A stretch of DNA of 64,000 nucleotides, from the NCBI GenBank assembly GCA_954871525.1, contig OX940861.1:7176842-7240841 (forward strand). The letters are read 5' to 3'. The position numbers were made by a program, and so were the translations under genes. Of this stretch, positions 11,337 through 23,700 are shown piece by piece. Source of the DNA: Parietaria judaica (Eukaryota > Streptophyta > Magnoliopsida > Rosales > Urticaceae). Position 1 is the first letter of the stretch, and each line of letters opens with the position of its first letter. The notes beneath the pieces are model-generated. The model searched no databases and had not been told where the DNA came from. It saw only the letters and a list, made by a program, of their open reading frames with translations.

Positions 11337-14300
11337 TGATAGGTGTACCTCTGAATGGGTCGATCATTTTCCGAACGCGGTTGTGAGCCATCTTGACTTC
11401 TGGAACTTTGACCATCGCCCTCTGCTTCTCAACTCGAAGGGTGCTCTTGAATTAGAAATCTCCCACAGAAAGCGAGGCCGAAGGAGATTCTTCTTTGAAG
11501 AAGCTTGGGTGCTCGACGAGGGGTGCGAAGATGTGATTCGTATGGCTTGGAACTCAACTAGATTAGGCCCAGGCAATTGGCAGCTTAAGCAGAGTTTGAA
11601 CCTCTGTCGTGAAGGTCTCCGCCAGTGGGGGCGTGGAAAGTTTTGATAGCTAAGGGACAAAATTGAGAGGCAACGACTTGTTCTTGCTCGGATTAGTGAC
11701 GCGAAAGAGGAGATGGACTGGGATTCTTTCCGAAGAGAAGAGCGTCAACTGGATTCTCTGACTGAAAAGGAGAAATATTTTTGGCGTCAACGAAGTCGGG
11801 CGACTTGGCTTAAGCACAGAGACATCAACTCGAAGTTCCACCATCAGCGGGCCTCGGGCCGTCGTAAAAAAAAAATAAAAAATCGAAGGCCTATTCGATG
11901 AATCAGATGTCTGGCGAAATGGAGATGAAGGGGTAATTAGGGTTGTTACAGATTATTTTCGATTTATTTTCACTTCTAGCAGGCCCAGTGAAGAAGACAT
12001 TGAGGCGGGGCTGGTTGGAATATCTCCCAAAATCTCGGCAGAGATAAATAACTATCTTCTCAGTCCCTTCATGGCTCAAGATGTGAAAGATGTAGTACTC
12101 TCAATGGATGCTATCAAAGCTCCTGAACCTGATGGATTCCCTACTTTTTTCTACCAGAAGTTCTGGAATATTATTGGCCAAACGGTGACAAAGGTTTGCC
12201 TTGAGATCCTGAATGACGGGAGATCAGTTCAAGACTTTAACAACACAATCATCACCCTTATCCCTAAGATCCCAAACGGGAAAAAGGTAAGTGATTTCCG
12301 CCCTATTAGTCTCTGCAATGTTATTTATAAGATTGTCTCAAGATGTCTCACAGATCGCCTAAAAACGACCATGAGCTCGGCGATATCTGAGAACCATAGT
12401 GCTTTTGTGGGTGGTCGCCAAATCTTTGATAATGTAATGATTGACTTTGAAGGGATCCATACTATGCGGCGTGGTCGATTTGGTAATGGGGAGTGTGCGG
12501 TTCTTAAACTCGATATGGCTAAGGGTTATGATAGAGTGGAATGGTCTTTCCTCCGTACGGTTATGGTTCGTCTGGGTTATGCAATAGAATGGATCGATAA
12601 GATTATGTGCTGTGTCACGTCGGTCTCTTTCGCCTTCAACGTTAACGGTTCAGTTCGTGGCCGGGTTACTCCACAAAGAGGTCTCCGTCAGGGGGACCCT
12701 TTGTCTCCATTTCTCTTCCTTTTTTGCTCCGAGGGTCTTTCAGGCCTCCTTCGGAATGCGGAGGAATGTGACACTCTTAATGGGCTTAGATTCGGCGGGG
12801 AAGGCTTGTGGATTTCTCATTTGTTTTTTGCGGACGACAGTCTCATCTTCTTCTCAGCATCGGATGATGAAGCTGAAAGTGTCAGAGACTGTTTGAGGAT
12901 TTATGAGAAGGCATCAGGTCAGATGGTTAACTATACAAAGTCTGACGTGTGCTTTGGTAAATACGTGGACGAAGCCAGAGGAATTAGGATCGCCAATTGC
13001 CTTGGGGTCACAAAAACTGAGTGTCACCAACGCTATCTCGGTCTCCCGGCTTTTGCTGGGCGTCGGAAGAGAGAGTTGTTTGCCTATGTCAGGGAGCGAG
13101 TGTGGAACAAAGTCAAAAGCTGGAGGGGCACCAAAGTCTCGCAAACGGGAAGGGAGATTCTTATTAAGGCTGCCCTTCAATCTATCCCCACCTATGTCAT
13201 GAGTTGTTTCCGTCTTCCGATTAGTCTCATTGGCGACATCCACAAAATCTGTGCAGGTTTCTGGTGGAGAGACAGTAACAATAATCGAAAAATCCACTGG
13301 TCGAAATGGATCGAGATGTGTCGAAACAAGTGTGAGGGGGGCTTGGGATTTAGAGACATGGGATGCTTTAATCAGGCTTTGCTCGCTAAAAATATGTGGC
13401 GCCTTATCCGATCTCCGAATTTGCTCGTGGACAAAGTCTTTGCTGCTTGTTATTTCCCCAACGGAGACGCTTTGTCGGCTGGCTTAGGATCGTCTGCTTC
13501 CCATGTATGGAGGAGTCTCCTTTGGGGCCGATCCATCATCTTAGCGGGCTCCCGTTGGCGGGTTGGCAATGGTGAAGATGTGGATATTTTGAACGACAAT
13601 TGGATCCCGAGGTCGAACACTTTCCGTCTTATCGATCCACCTCCTCTGCCTTTGAATATGCGTGTGTGTGAGCTTAAGTCGGCCTCGGGAGAGTGGGACG
13701 AAGATCTCATAAGGGCTATGTTTGGCTTTGAGAATGCCTCGGCCATTCTAAGCATTCCTCGGGCGAATAACAATCAAAGAGACATGATCATGTGGCATTA
13801 TTCTACGAATGGGGAGTATTCGGTCAAAAGCGGATATCGAATTGGTTTCGCTTCAACTCATGACCTTGGATCAACATCTTCATCTAACAACAGAACGACC
13901 TAGTGGAGGAAGATTTGGAGGATTGCGGTTCCTCCGAAAGTTAAACTCCACGTGTGGAGGGTCTGCAAAAAGGTTTTGCCAACACAGACTATTCTTTCTC
14001 ACCGTGGAATTCAGCTGGAAACGAGGTGCCCTCTTTTCCATCTCGAGCATGAAACGGTTGGCCATTGCTTTTGGGGATGTAAATTCAGTCGAAAAATTTG
14101 GAAACTTGCTGGGTTGGGCTGTATTCTGGACCTGTCTGAACCAAGAATTGATCCTCGATGTCTCATCGTCTCGGTTCTCACATCTCTCAGCCCAGGTGAG
14201 TCTGCATTGTTCTCTTTACTCCTATGGAAAATATGGAATAATAGTAATAATGTAGTGAATGGAAGTAAATCGAGGTCCCATCTGAATATTGTTGAAGGGG

Positions 14301-15009
14301 CGCTTAGCTACCTTACTGAATTTAATGAGGCGCAGAATACTGAGAATCCGAAGAAGGATACTAATCAAACTGCTCCAGCCTGGAAGCCCCCCGAGGAAGG
14401 CTATGTTGATATCTGTGTTGACGCCGCGATTGATGGTTGTGGGGACAATTATGTCATTGGCCTAGTGGCTCGAAACCATGAAAACCGTGTTCTTGCATCG
14501 GGAATTAACTTCTATAGTCATGGTTTGTCCCCCCTACTTGTGGAGGCTTCTGCTATTCGGCGTGGGGTTGAATGGGCGTACGACAAGGGATGGTCGAAGA
14601 TTCGCATCCAATCTGACTGTCAAGGGGTTATTAAAACTCTAAATAATAAGTCCATCCCTTTATCCGATTTAGGCACTATTGTGTCCGATATCCATCGCTT
14701 AGTTACTCAGATTGAATCTGTTGTGTTCCACTTTAGCCCGAGATGCTGTAATGAAGTCGCGCATGGCCTTGCCAGACTCGCGATTAAGTCTAGAGGGAAT
14801 ATAATTTGGTTGGAGTCTGTCCCGCCTAGTATTGAACCTCTTGTTGCACGTGACTCGGTTTGTAACGAGGGAGTCCCGACCCTTGTTCGGGACGTTTGTT
14901 TGGCTTCTGCCGCTAGTAATATGATGTGGAGTACTCTTCCCTCTAGAGCCGCACCCGTTTGGGGGACTCAGAGGGTTTAATGAGGCTCGTCTTTCTTTCA
15001 AAAAAAATA
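11337..15009 (+). mobile_element. 5'-truncated LINE (non-LTR retrotransposon)
   Basis: The element keeps the end of the endonuclease domain, the full reverse transcriptase, a zinc-binding region and a C-terminal RNase H. It ends in a short A-run at about 15000-15008. The heptamer TATGCTT occurs just before (11330-11336) and just after (15010-15016) and is a candidate target duplication. The first ORF and most of the endonuclease are missing, which is typical 5' truncation of a LINE insertion. It belongs to the plant L1-like lineage, some members of which carry RNase H. Confidence 0.85.
11383..14980 (+). pseudogene. LINE ORF2 remnant: endonuclease end, reverse transcriptase, RNase H
   Basis: The frame starts with the endonuclease tail (SHLDFWNFDHRPLLL). 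There is a stop at 11644-11646, and a shift of frame near the A-run at 11867-11882. From 12071 to 13903 an open frame carries the reverse transcriptase with its catalytic FADD (in LFFADDSLIFF). The usual KAPGPDG motif reads KAPEPDG. A TAG at 13901-13903 stands where TGG is expected. The same frame then continues to 14980 through a zinc-binding linker and an RNase H domain whose D-E-D residues are visible (VDAAID, VEASAI, QSDCQG). Three lesions mean it is no longer autonomous. Confidence 0.85.
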
Positions 15010-15087
15010 TATGCTTATCCAGTACAACACTATATATACTCAAAGTCTTAAGGTTTCAATGTCCATGCATTTAAATATATATATTTA

Positions 15088-16567
15088 GGGAAACTTGAAA
15101 AAATAACCCCCAAAATACAAGTTCTACCCGTTTTGTTCCCCGATTTAATGTATATGAAAAATTATTCCCCAAATTGTCTCTTACTTTTTTTATTCCCAAA
15201 ATACCATTTTTACCACCAACTGTCTAAGTTCAAGAGGAAAACTGTCAAACTTTACCCAAAAAACTATCTAACTTAAAACAAATTGTCTACTTCGAAAGAG
15301 AAAACAATCTAACTTTATGTATACAACTATCCGACACTAAAATTTACGTTTTGATGACGGGGGATAAAACTAACCTTCTTGACACTAAGTTGTCAAAGTG
15401 TCTAACTTTAAGATGAAAACTATCTAACTTTACGAGGAAAACTGTCTACACAAAACTGCAATATTTTGTGAAACTAACCAACTGTCTAACTTCAAGAGGA
15501 AAACTGTCAAACTTTACCCAGAAAACTATCTAACTTAAAACAAACTGTCTACCCCAAAAGAGAAAACAATCTAACTTTATATATAAAACTATCCGACACT
15601 AAAATTTACGTTTTGATGACGGGGGATAAAATTAACCTTCTTGACACTAAGTTGTCAAAGTGTCTAACTTTAAGATGAAAACTATCTAACTTTAAGAGGA
15701 AAACTATCTACACAAAGTTGCAATATTTTGTGAAACTAACCAACTGTCTAACTTCAAGAGAAAAACTGTCAAACTTTACCCAGAATACTATTTAACTTAA
15801 AACAAATTGTCTACCCCGAAAGAGAAAACAATCTAACTTTATGTATAAAACTATCCGACACTAAAATTTACGTTTTGATGATGGGGGATAAAACTAACCT
15901 TCATGACACTAAGTTGTCAAAGTGTCCAACTTCAAGATGAAAACTATCTAACTTTACGAGGAAAACTGTCTACACAAAGTTGCAATATTTTGTGAAACTA
16001 ACCAACTGTCTAACTTCAAGAGGAAAACTGTCAAACTTTACCCAGACTGTCTACCCCGAAAGAGAAAACCATCAAACTTTATGTGAAAAATTATCCAACA
16101 AAGAAATTAACGTTTTGATGAAGCGAATAAAATTACCTTTATTTTTTACCTTAAATCCTTTAAGTGTCAACATTAATGGTGTAAACTATCTAAGCTAATC
16201 TGAAAAACAGTCTACATTTCCTTGAAATTTTTTCCAACAGGAAAAAAGTGTCTAACCGGAGGAAACAATCAATCTAACCATAGCTTAAAAACTGTCCACC
16301 AGATCCTGGTATTTTTTTTTAAACGGAAAATGTGTCTACCTAGATGAGCAAAACACTCAAACTTGTTATAGAAAACTGTCCACCCCTCAAAACTGTCTAC
16401 CTTGATAAGAAAAACTGTCAAATTTTATGTAAAAAAAAATGTCTAAAAGGGTATTTTGGGCAAAAACATGGCAAAATACAAGTTCGGGAATAGTTTTTCA
16501 GAAACATTAAATCGGGGAACAAAACGGGTAGAACTTGCATTTTGGGGGTCATTTTTTCAAGTTTCCC
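15088..16567. mobile_element. Non-autonomous DNA transposon filled with a 262-bp tandem repeat
   Basis: The termini are GGGAAACTTGAAAAAAT and its near reverse complement, with inverted arms of about 100 bp. An exact 8-bp duplication TATATTTA flanks the element (15080-15087 and 16568-16575). Two shorter elements at 35819 and 45673 share the GGGAAACTT terminus and also have 8-bp duplications. The interior is a minisatellite with period 262 bp followed by decayed copies. There is no coding capacity. Confidence 0.85.
15219..16430. repeat. 262-bp tandem repeat array inside the DNA element
   Basis: The unit start (ACTGTCTAACTTCAAGAGG or a one-base variant) recurs at 15219, 15481, 15743 and 16005, exactly 262 bp apart each time. 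The fourth copy is partial and runs into degenerate sequence up to about 16430. Within each unit a shorter word of the form AACTGTCTAACTTTA recurs every 20-30 bp, so the unit itself grew from a smaller repeat. Confidence 0.92.
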
Positions 16568-16575
16568 TATATTTA

Positions 16576-17299
16576 TATAGGGACTGAGAAAATATTTCTT
16601 CCGGGCCCATTGCATGGTGGACATTTATATATACATGTGATGTGGTTGTGGATATGAATATAAGTATAACATAAACATATATATATGTATATATTGAGAG
16701 ACCTATATGAATGGATATAATTAAGGGACCTAACTCCGACGTGCGTTGGTCAGTTTCGCTAAATGCATAGTATACAACTATACATACACACTGATATACA
16801 ATTTTCTAGTTTCCGAGGAGACGCTTCTTATTGTAATTTAGCTGTTGATTACTTTTTTTATTACTTATTCTGGATTAATGGGTGGGAGTACCTGTGTGGT
16901 GCTAATTTCAATCTGTATATTATATATAAATGTAAAAAAAAAAAAAAAAACTTTGATTCTTATTTTCTTTTGGTTTATAATTCTATAAGTGTTGGTTTCG
17001 TAGCTAGTTCTTTTCAGTTAACAAAACTTGGATGTGTTTCTCTGATTTCGAGTTCTTGATATAGAATACTAATGTTATGCTTAGTATTTATCAATTTATG
17101 AGGGTTCTTCGATCGGATATTCGTGCGTCGAATCAATGATCCTAGTTCGACTATCCCGATAATATTATCTATCTATTTCAGCTTCCATTATAATTCGGTA
17201 ATCACATTCTACTAAAATCACATTCAATGGCAATATTATAATAACCCATTTGTTATACATAATTAATTGCATTTTTTTAACCGACTTTTGATCAGTTTC

Positions 17300-17345
<46 letters not shown>

Positions 17346-17491
17346 CAAGTATATATTAATAACAGTCTAGCTATAAGATATGCGGTTTATTGACATTTGA
17401 AAAAAAAAATACATATCCTATATGTTGGTGGACATTATAATATAATATAATATATATATATATAATGATGTGCTGTATGTATATATAGTTT
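16576..17491. other. Upstream region of GLR copy 3
   Basis: AT-rich DNA with a (TA)n run at about 17305-17342 and no supported ORF. It is the presumed distal promoter of GLR copy 3. Confidence 0.5.
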
Positions 17492-17513
17492 GATTTGATC
17501 AAGGTAAACGAAA
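17492..17513 (+). promoter_or_regulatory. Promoter block conserved with GLR copy 2
   Basis: The 22-bp block (core TTGATCAAGGTAAACGAAA) matches 3254-3275 with one mismatch and sits 233 bp before the ATG. The single difference changes the minus-strand TTGACC of copy 2 to TTGATC, so a W-box present there is absent here. Confidence 0.5.
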
Positions 17514-17617
17514 GAAATATTCAACCTTTATCAGGACAGACATGCATCGGTCCTATTGTCTCCGGCCACTTTCTATATGTTAAACACAAATACAGTACAA
17601 GGTCAATTCGAAGCTCC

Positions 17618-17628
17618 TATATATATAA
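17618..17628 (+). promoter_or_regulatory. Probable TATA box of GLR copy 3
   Basis: A TATATATATAA run lies about 107 bp before the ATG, close to the position of the TATA run of copy 2. Confidence 0.45.
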
Positions 17629-17724
17629 TATACTTACTCGTGATCATGGTTCGTACTTAATTTACGGGCATGTTTTACGAGGACTTAATTAATCCGATTT
17701 AACGCAGAAAGAAGTTCATATTTC

Positions 17725-20700
17725 ATGGCGTCGAGAGATCATGCTCGACGTCGTCGTGGTATCGAGCCAGTGACGATCTTGATGATGATGATGATCGTTG
17801 TGTCATGTGCGCCGAGCATGAGCATGGCTCAGGGGACAAGCAATGTCAGCACTGCCACGACAAACAGTACGACGTCGTTTTTGGCGGTGAAGGTGGGAGT
17901 GATTCTAAACTTGAAGACGTTGTTTGGGAAGATGGGTTTGAGCTCTATCAGACTGGCTCTCTCCGATTGCTACGCCGCCAATCCTCACTACGCCACGAGG
18001 CTCGTCTTCGAAACCCGAGACTCAGATTCCGATGTCGTTGCTGCTGCCGCTTCAGGTGGGCTCTTCTCTCTCTTTATACTAGTTATTGCCATTATTTTCA
18101 TTTGTGATGAAAAATAAGAGACTGCTAATATTCCTACTATTGTTTTAACTTATTCAAACTTAGGTACCCGATAGTATGCGCTAGTAGTAGGATATATATA
18201 TATATATATATACACACTCAAACAAACATATCTTTGTATAATTGTCTCAGTATGTGCCAGATCCATGGGCTTCGGAATTCTCTCTGAAGTCAAATACTGT
18301 GTAAAAATTAAACATGTACGAGAAACCACGGAAAATCCAACAAACAGAACGTTGTTTTTGAAATTAAAAGCAACATCATATCGCATATCTCTTGAATATC
18401 GCGAGTTTCTACTTTAGACTGAAAGAAGTAATCCATAATCTTATAAACAATTTGTTGAATTTCTATGTTTTTTTCACGTGAGATAGTAATCCATAATCTT
18501 ATAATTCAATTTATTAAATTTCTATGGGTTTTTTTTTTTTTTTTTCCACGTGAGAACATAGTCTTTGAAGACATGACTCTTTTGGCTCGCTTAGTTTGGA
18601 TGTGTTAAATTCCATCATGGAAAAAACACGGGGACTTGACACGGTTTAAAAGGTCATGGGTTGTTCCCCTTATTTTCATTTTATTTTAAGGTGGAACGCC
18701 ATGATACTTCACAGTTCACATGGTATCAGAGCTCATTAAGCTCAAACGAGCACTGGTAAAAAAAAACAAAAAAGGGATTTGACCCGAAATGAGTGACCCA
18801 AAAAGCCACCAGCTCGAAGAGGCATATGTTAAGTGGTACATGGAAAAAACACGGAGACTTAGTACGGTTTAAAAGGTCATATAGTATACTCCACTCATTG
18901 CCAATTAGATTTAAGGTGTGACCCCATGATACTTCATAGGATCGGATCACATTGTTTTTTTACCAGTACGCTCATTTGATGAGCGAACTTGCTCGGATTC
19001 CATGTTTAACATGAAGTTGATAATAAGAAAGTAATAACTCATGAACTTATAAATATCTTAACAAGTCTTTGCTTTTTTTTTTTTCTTCTTTTTCATGTGA
19101 CATACTTAACATATATACCATAAAGGATTAAATAGATAAAGTAATAACAACAATTGACTAGCTAGTGTCGTGTTTCTGTTACGTTCCCGGAATCGTGATC
19201 TCGTGATCGGCGGAGTCGTCCTCCCGAAAATCCACACACCGCGAGCCATGTTCGCTTTCCTTTCGATGCCTGCAATTCACGAATTTCCCACACACAGAGA
19301 GCTTCGAACACTATGAATGAACACAGGAAATGGAGCTTCAATTCATCATGAACACCAAGGACACATTCAAGCGGACACACTGACAAAGTTTCTTTCCAAA
19401 TTCCCTCAATGGGAACTTAGACTAAAACTATGCATACCTCCCTCTTTCACATTTGAGGCTATTTAAAGGTTCTTTATTTTGACTTAAAACGACTAAATCA
19501 GAAACGACTAAAAAAAGACTTATACGTCCTTTGTTCCGCTCGATCCCAGATGAGTGATCCGCCTTTTGTATGTCTTGCCCGCTTGTCTTGAATGTCGGTA
19601 ACAGTTTCACAAAGATAATTCCTGATAAACCGTACTATAACTTTTTTTTTTATTAATTGCGTAGCTTCAAAGCTATAGTATAGGCTGATATTGTGAAGTT
19701 ATCATGGTGATTGAAACAGCTTTGGACTTGATAAAGAACGAGCAAGTCCAGGCGATACTCGGCCCTGAAACGTCCATGGAGAACAACTTCGTCATCCAAC
19801 TAGGAAACAAAGCCAAAGTCCCAATCCTCACATTCTCAGCCAAAAGCCCGTCTCTCGCGTCCCTGCGAAGCCCCTACTTTTTCCGCATCGCCGCCAACGA
19901 CTCCGCACAAGTCGGAGCCATCGCTGCAGTAGTCAAAGCCTTCGGATGGCGCCAAGTTGTCCCAATCTATGTGGACAACGAGTACGGCGATGGCGTCATC
20001 CCTTACCTCACCGACGCACTCCAGTCCGTGGATGCTCGTGTGCCCTACCGCAGCGTTATCCCTCCAGAAGCTTCCGATGACTTCATCGCTGCCGAGCTCT
20101 ACAACCTAATGACCATGTCCACGCGGGTCTTCGTGCTCCACATGTTGCCGGATCTCGGAGCCAGAATCTTTTCCAAAGCCGACCAGATTGGAATGATGGG
20201 CAAGGGTTATGTTTGGATCGTCACAGATGGAATGGCGCTTTTTTTCGTCTCGGCAAATTCCTCGGCTGTGGAGTCCATGCAAGGGGTTTTGGGCGTGAAA
20301 ACCTATGTCCCGAGGTCCGAAAAGCTCAATAGCTTCTCCATCCGGTGGAGGACAGAGTTCCGGCGTGAGAATCCGACAATCCTCGACCCTCCTCCCATGG
20401 TGGTGTTCGGTCTCTGGGCTTATGACGCCGTTTTTGCACTGGCCATGGCGGTGGAGGAGACGAGTAATGCGACAAGATTTGGTTTCGTTAGGACAAATAG
20501 TTCTCGGAACTCAACCGATTTGGATTCGTTCTCGGTGTCACAGAGCGGTGCTGCACTCATTGGCGCTTTGTCGAGGACGAGGTTCCGGGGCCTATCCGGA
20601 GACTTTAGGCTCTTGAATGGTCAGTTACAGACACTGACTTTTGAAATTCTTAACGTCAATGGAAGTGGAGAGAAGAGGCTAGGTTTTTGGAGCCTCGAGA

Positions 20701-23700
20701 CCGGGCTGACAAAGGTGCTGAATTCTACTAAAACTACCTCGGTTTCGACTTTGGAATCGAGGTTGGGATCGATCGTGTGGCCCGGGGATGAGACGTCACC
20801 TCCGAAGGGGTGGCAGATTCCAACGAACACGAAGGTTTTGCGTATCGGAGTTCCGGTGAAACATGGGTTTGAGGAGTTCGTGAAGGTGACTCGTCAGTTC
20901 TCAAACGCAACAGTTTCTGGGTACTGTATAGATGTGTTCAAGGCCGTGTTGGAGGAAATGCCGTATTCTGTGGCGTTCGAGTTCGTTCCCTTTGTAAATG
21001 CTCAAGTCAATGGTAGTTACGACGATCTTGTCTACCAAGTGTTTCTCGAGGTACTTGTTCTCTCTCTCTCTTTGTATAATATAAATATATATATATATAT
21101 ATATATTATATTTGAGGCTTTATATATTTTATCTAAGCACATACATGAAGTATAATTTCAACTATCTCACGTATAGTAAAAAATGTACAGGAGTGAGCGG
21201 ACACTTCTTTTTTCGCAAAATAACCAAAAATAATTCAAAAAAATTCCGGTCTGCAAGAAGTAAATTCATAATTTAATTTTGGTCCTTTTTTAGTAATGTT
21301 TTATATTTTAATTGTTTTTATTAAAAATTAAAATAAAATTTTTCCAATAATTTTGATCCAACAGTTCCGATGAAAATGATTGCATGAAAATGATATTCCT
21401 TTGCGACAAATATAATGGCATTGTTTGGTATAACTTTGTTTTTTTTTTTATAAATATTTTTAGTTTCAGTTCTGAAAAAAAAAAAACGGACAAGTGTTTG
21501 GTAAATTGTTTATAAAACAGTTGTTACATGTAACAAAAGCTGATTTAGTGTAGATAAAATAAATATATTTAGGGTAAAAAGACTAAAATAGACTACGATC
21601 CTATTTTTGTTTTTAGAAAAAATCAAAAACTAAGAATCCTAGCTTTTACAACTAATGTACAAAAATCTAAAATCGTTTTTGTATTTTTTGTAAAACAGTT
21701 CTACCAACACCTGAAAAGAAGTTTAGTTTATTGTAAAAAACAAAAATGTAGCTTTTTAATTTGAACCAAACACAACCATTATATCAATCTAGAAGCTTAT
21801 TGACTTGAGCTTGTATCTGAAGTTCAAGCTCCAAAATTTTTATCTATATATTATCGATTTAGGTTACTTGTTATAGAGACCCCATTTCTGTCTATCTGAT
21901 TCTAATTTGGTGCCGACTTAGTTGAAACTCGAATTCTCGTTGCGAGATTCTGGACTTTTATTTTTTTCATTTAAAAAAAGTTAGAGATAGAGCATCAAAT
22001 GATGGTGTATATTGTGTTATAGTAGTCATCACTCATTGTGGAATTTCGGTGAACAGAACTACAATGCAGCGGTTGGAGATGTGACGATCAGGGCAAACAG
22101 GTCGACCTACGTGGATTTCACGTTGCCCTTCACAGAATCCGGTATATCAATGATAGTTCCGAACAAGGACGAAAACGACCAAAGCGGATGGGTTTTTTTT
22201 ACCCCTCTCACTTTAGATCTTTGGCTCACTATCCTTGCTTCTTTTATCATCATCGGCGTTATTGTGTGGGCTCTTGAGCATAGGGACCAGCACAACCCCG
22301 ATTTCAAAGGACCGCCGTGGTATCAGATTCTCACCGGTCTTTGGTACTCCTTCTCAACCATGGTGTTTGGACATAGTAAGCTTCTACAAACACCCCTTGC
22401 CAATCTTTTTATTAAACATTATACTTCTATACTTCTGTTCTGTTGGGAAGTAATTTAAAAGGATGGAATTTTGTTAGTGAAGAATTTAAAGTTGGATAAT
22501 TAGAGGAACTCTATTTATTGATCAGATTTATGAAAAATTCTAGACATTACATAATTTATATTTCATGTCAATATTTTTAATGTGAAGTATATCATTTTAA
22601 AATATTTAGGAAATACAAGACTTATCTAGACCTTCTAAGAAATCTAAGAATCTTCTACGGAATACAAAATTAATTTCGAAGCCTGATAAAATACAAAATT
22701 AATCCAGGAGTATTCTTACACTTGCAATTACTTGAGATCTGATGCAATACACGTTTACCTTCATTGAGAATTTAATATCCTCAATTCATGCATGAGATTT
22801 ATTCTCTTTATTACAATATTATTTTAATTTATTTTCCTTATTTTATGTTGATTTGATTTTTGCTAAGTTAGGAAATTAGATCATGGTTTTGATTATGCTT
22901 TTCTTGTGTTATATAATAAGTGCAAACGCATGTAAGGATGGAGATATGTTTTGAATGAGAAAAGAAGTCGAGCTTTAGCTTGCAAATACGTGTTCATCGT
23001 TTTTCCTATAGAGCGGATCTACATCAGTTGGTATCAGAGCCAACCGTTTATGCGCAGATGGCGCCGAAGAAACGGATTGTTCGAGATGCTTCCGTAGAAG
23101 ACGTGCATAGACGTGACGACAACGCAGGATTACGCGCTCAAGTGGAATTGCTCACCCGCCAGGTTGCTGTGCTGTTGCAGAATCTGGTGGCTCGACAACA
23201 CCAGAGAGGCGGATCCGACACCAAAGACGACCGTTACACTCCGTTTGGTAGGAATTTTGGCGGCTATGGACACGTGAAAAATCGACGTGAAACAGCCTCG
23301 GAAAACCGGTGGGAGTTGGCGTTTAAGGTGGATATCCCGACGTACGACGAGTTTGCTGACGAGGAGGCGGAGTATGACGACACCGTGTTCGGTGAGCCCG
23401 TGTACGATGAGTATGACGATACGGAGTACCGTGATGCTGTGTACGACAAAGCGGAGCGCGCCGAAGTCGTCTACAACGAATCCGTGTACGACGAGGTGGA
23501 GTACGCCGAAGTCGTCTCTGACGAGCCCGTGTACAACGCGCCCGTGCTTGATGACGCCATGTATGGAGAGGCCCTTTACGACGATCCCGTATACGAGGAT
23601 GCGGAGTTCAAAAAAATCATAAACAACATAATTATTTTGGAGGCGGTCACGAGCACAAAAGTGGCCACACCGAGCAAGCTCATTGACGTGACGATCCTAA

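Noticed and set aside
12914..13297. Antisense ORFs across the LINE and within GLR exon 2 (5399-5968 minus)
   Set aside because: They overlap clear coding sequence on the other strand and show no family resemblance.
15219..16430. Regular repeats that could be taken for a CRISPR array
   Set aside because: The unit is 262 bp without short repeat/unique spacer alternation, lies between transposon ends, and the genome is a plant.
18721..18733. TGGTATCAGAGC words at 18721 and 23030 as possible tRNA genes
   Set aside because: They are 12-14 base primer-binding sites next to LTRs; no cloverleaf or A/B boxes accompany them.
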